This document shows, piece after piece, positions 62,545 to 64,000 of a DNA stretch of 64,000 nt. The translations under genes and the position numbers were made by a program. The notes under the pieces are model-generated. The model had not been told where the DNA came from and did no database searches. It was given only the letters and a program-made list of their open reading frames with translations. The DNA is from Sialis fuliginosa (Eukaryota; Arthropoda; Insecta; Megaloptera; Sialidae): assembly GCA_961205875.1 (NCBI GenBank), contig OY540812.1, positions 3,348,001-3,412,000 on the forward strand. Direction: 5' to 3'. How positions within the stretch are numbered: the stretch's first letter is position 1; each line of letters opens with the position of its first letter.

Positions 62545-62715
62545 TTCTTGTATTTTAGTCGATATTTCTATGACGTGTTGAAATTTCATTAAAAAATTTT
62601 GAATTTTTTATTTCGTTAAAAGTATGTTTCTTGTATAAAAAATGACGTGAAATTTTCAAACCTCAGGTATGTATCTCAAATCAAACCGTTTTCGAGATAT
62701 AGCCTCTCAAAGTTT
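62545..62715. repeat. Foldback-family fragment
   Basis: CTTGTATTTTAGTCGATATT to GAGATATAGCCTCTCAAAG, one partial arm only. Confidence 0.65.
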
Positions 62716-62861
62716 TATGAAATGCTATTTTTGATTAAAATGTTTGGGTTGCGCATAAAGATGAATATTCTAATAATATTTTAAAATTATTTATTAACTG
62801 AAAACACGGATTTGTATTAATTTACCCATAACGTAAGGGAAGCACTGTTTCTTCTGCTTCC

Positions 62862-63362
62862 ATGAACGCGTCTCCACTGCTATTAAAGCCTATATCTAAA
62901 CATTTTATCATGAGTTTTTATTTATTATATGAAACCATGAGAGAAGGTCGTGCGGTATATTTCGCCCCCAAACCCGCTCGTGTGCAAGTTACGAGCATAT
63001 TGAGCTCGTGCAAAGAGTGGATTGTTGTGTTGGAGTATCAGTTACCCGCCGCTCGTCTCTGCCCCCCCCCCCTCTCCCCACGCCACATTATGACATCCAC
63101 AACAATGCTTTATCTACTTTATGCATACTGTATGTATATGAACACTGCACGATATTTGTGTACAATAAATTTACACGTTTTCACTACCTGCAAGCCAGAT
63201 AAACCTTATTTGATGATGATCAACTTGAAAACATACTTAAACATTCACACGCTCGTGTATGTAAGTACAGTGGTATCGTCTCGATCGAATAACCAGGGAT
63301 GTACAAATGAACATCATAGGAATAGGCAGATAGAAATTATATTTATTTATTTTAAAATGTAA
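62862..63362 (+). CDS. Unassigned 166-codon ORF
   Basis: A long open frame for this AT-rich DNA, from MNASPLLLKPISKHF to IFIYFKM. It contains a C run coding PPPLSP and no recognisable domain. Part is GC-richer (62960-63080). Codon content looks non-coding toward the end. It may be chance or belong to an untranslated exon. Confidence 0.12.
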   Translation: MNASPLLLKPISKHFIMSFYLLYETMREGRAVYFAPKPARVQVTSILSSCKEWIVVLEYQLPAARLCPPPLSPRHIMTSTTMLYLLYAYCMYMNTARYLCTINLHVFTTCKPDKPYLMMINLKTYLNIHTLVYVSTVVSSRSNNQGCTNEHHRNRQIEIIFIYFKM

Positions 63363-63400
63363 TACGAAATTACTCTTTGCGAATTTAATGTATAATTAGT

Positions 63401-64000
63401 CCTATTAACAAAAAAAACTAGTTATGAAACACTTTAAGTTCAAGCTTTTACTTTTTTAAATACATTTTTATCTATTTATATAGTAACTAAATGATTCTAC
63501 GTCTTATTCTCTTGTATTTTAGTCGATATTTGTATGACGAGTTGAAGTTCACTGCAGGAAATATCACTAAAAAATTTCGAATTTTTGATTTCGTTAAAAG
63601 TATGTTTATTGTATAGAAAATGACGTGAAAAGTTGTTTGTTTCAAACCGCAGGTCTGTATCTCAAACCGTTCTCGAGATATAGCCTCTCAAAGTTTCAGT
63701 TTTTTCAAAATTTTGAAGAAAAATGGCCCTAACTTTTGAATGCGTGGTCGGAATTGATTTTAGTTGACGGATTTGGCATCAGCGTGTCAAAATCTATATA
63801 ATGACATGTATAATACCTTAAAACTCGGAAAAAAAATTTTCGCGAAAAATCGAAAAAATTCAAAGGGGTATACCTTAAAAAAATGTCGATTTTTGACCAA
63901 ATTTTTTTTGTCGGATTTTAAAGTATTATACATGTCATTATATAGATTTTGACTCGCTGATTCCAAATCCGTCAACTAAAATCAATTCCGTCCACGCGTT
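63401..64000. mobile_element. Foldback element, copy 3 (cut by window end)
   Basis: Begins CCTATTAACAAAAAAAACTA, the mirror of the right ends of copies 1 and 2, then ACGTCTTATTCTCTTG and the first arm. The centre is near 63870 and the second arm runs off the edge. Look-alike ORFs on both strands near 63764-63975 are a result of this palindrome. Confidence 0.8.

Larger units (their letters stand above)
45588..64000. other. Gene-poor, transposon-dense region
   Basis: No recognised conserved gene. Contains MITEs and retrotransposon fragments listed separately, homopolymer G/C runs, and GC-richer islets near 47915-47985, 49905-50075, 59560-59650 and 61700-61860 that could be promoters, enhancers or untranslated exons of spalt or an unseen gene. 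Confidence 0.5.

Noticed and set aside
63764-63975. Similar ORFs on both strands (MTDLASAC / MTDLESAS)
   Set aside because: Produced by the palindromic foldback element, not by genes.
1-64000. Endogenous viral or retroviral coding sequence, rRNA, intact tRNA genes
   Set aside because: No polymerase, capsid or envelope-like frames and no rRNA or tRNA folds were recognised on either strand by reading.

Overview
The window looks like AT-rich arthropod nuclear DNA, most likely from an insect. The evidence is: multi-exon genes with GT-AG introns, a spalt-family homeotic zinc-finger gene, a membrane-anchored cyclophilin of the insect ninaA type, and a very dense load of small non-autonomous DNA transposons. 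Many of these are hAT elements beginning CAGTGGCG or CAGGG and carrying long G or C runs. I suspect a hemipteran such as an aphid from this repeat style, but the sequence alone does not prove it.

Layout. 1-2005 (minus): 5' part of WDR59, a GATOR2 subunit, running off the left edge. 2388-5479 (minus): a complete six-exon ninaA-like secretory-pathway cyclophilin, transcribed toward WDR59 with about 380 bp between coding regions. 7361-8542 (plus): an intact single-exon, divergent homologue of proteasome subunit Rpn7/PSMD6, convergent with the next gene. 10279-25814 (minus): six exons (1500 codons including the stop) of spalt/SALL, complete at the 3' end; the first coding exon is upstream of 25.8 kb and was not found. 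25.8-64 kb: no recognised conserved gene. It holds a mosaic of transposons, several GC/CpG-rich islets that could be promoters or untranslated exons, and one tentative two-exon gene on the plus strand (39044-45587) for a small single-pass membrane protein.

Repeats. At least eight hAT-type elements have matching or near-matching 8-bp target duplications, including one hAT inserted inside another. There is also a piggyBac-type MITE flanked by TTAA, pogo-like MITEs caught in a local tandem duplication, a large foldback family, a Harbinger-like element, several unclassified inverted-repeat families, a four-copy 117-bp tandem array with a dimeric substructure, and many 3' fragments of non-LTR retrotransposons.

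The genes do not form a pathway. WDR59 (amino-acid sensing to TORC1), the cyclophilin (secretory protein folding), the Rpn7-like protein (proteasome lid) and spalt (developmental transcription) are unrelated neighbours. Exon boundaries of the three spliced genes were read from splice signals and all have consistent phases, so those models are firm. Most repeat classifications rest on termini and target duplications only.
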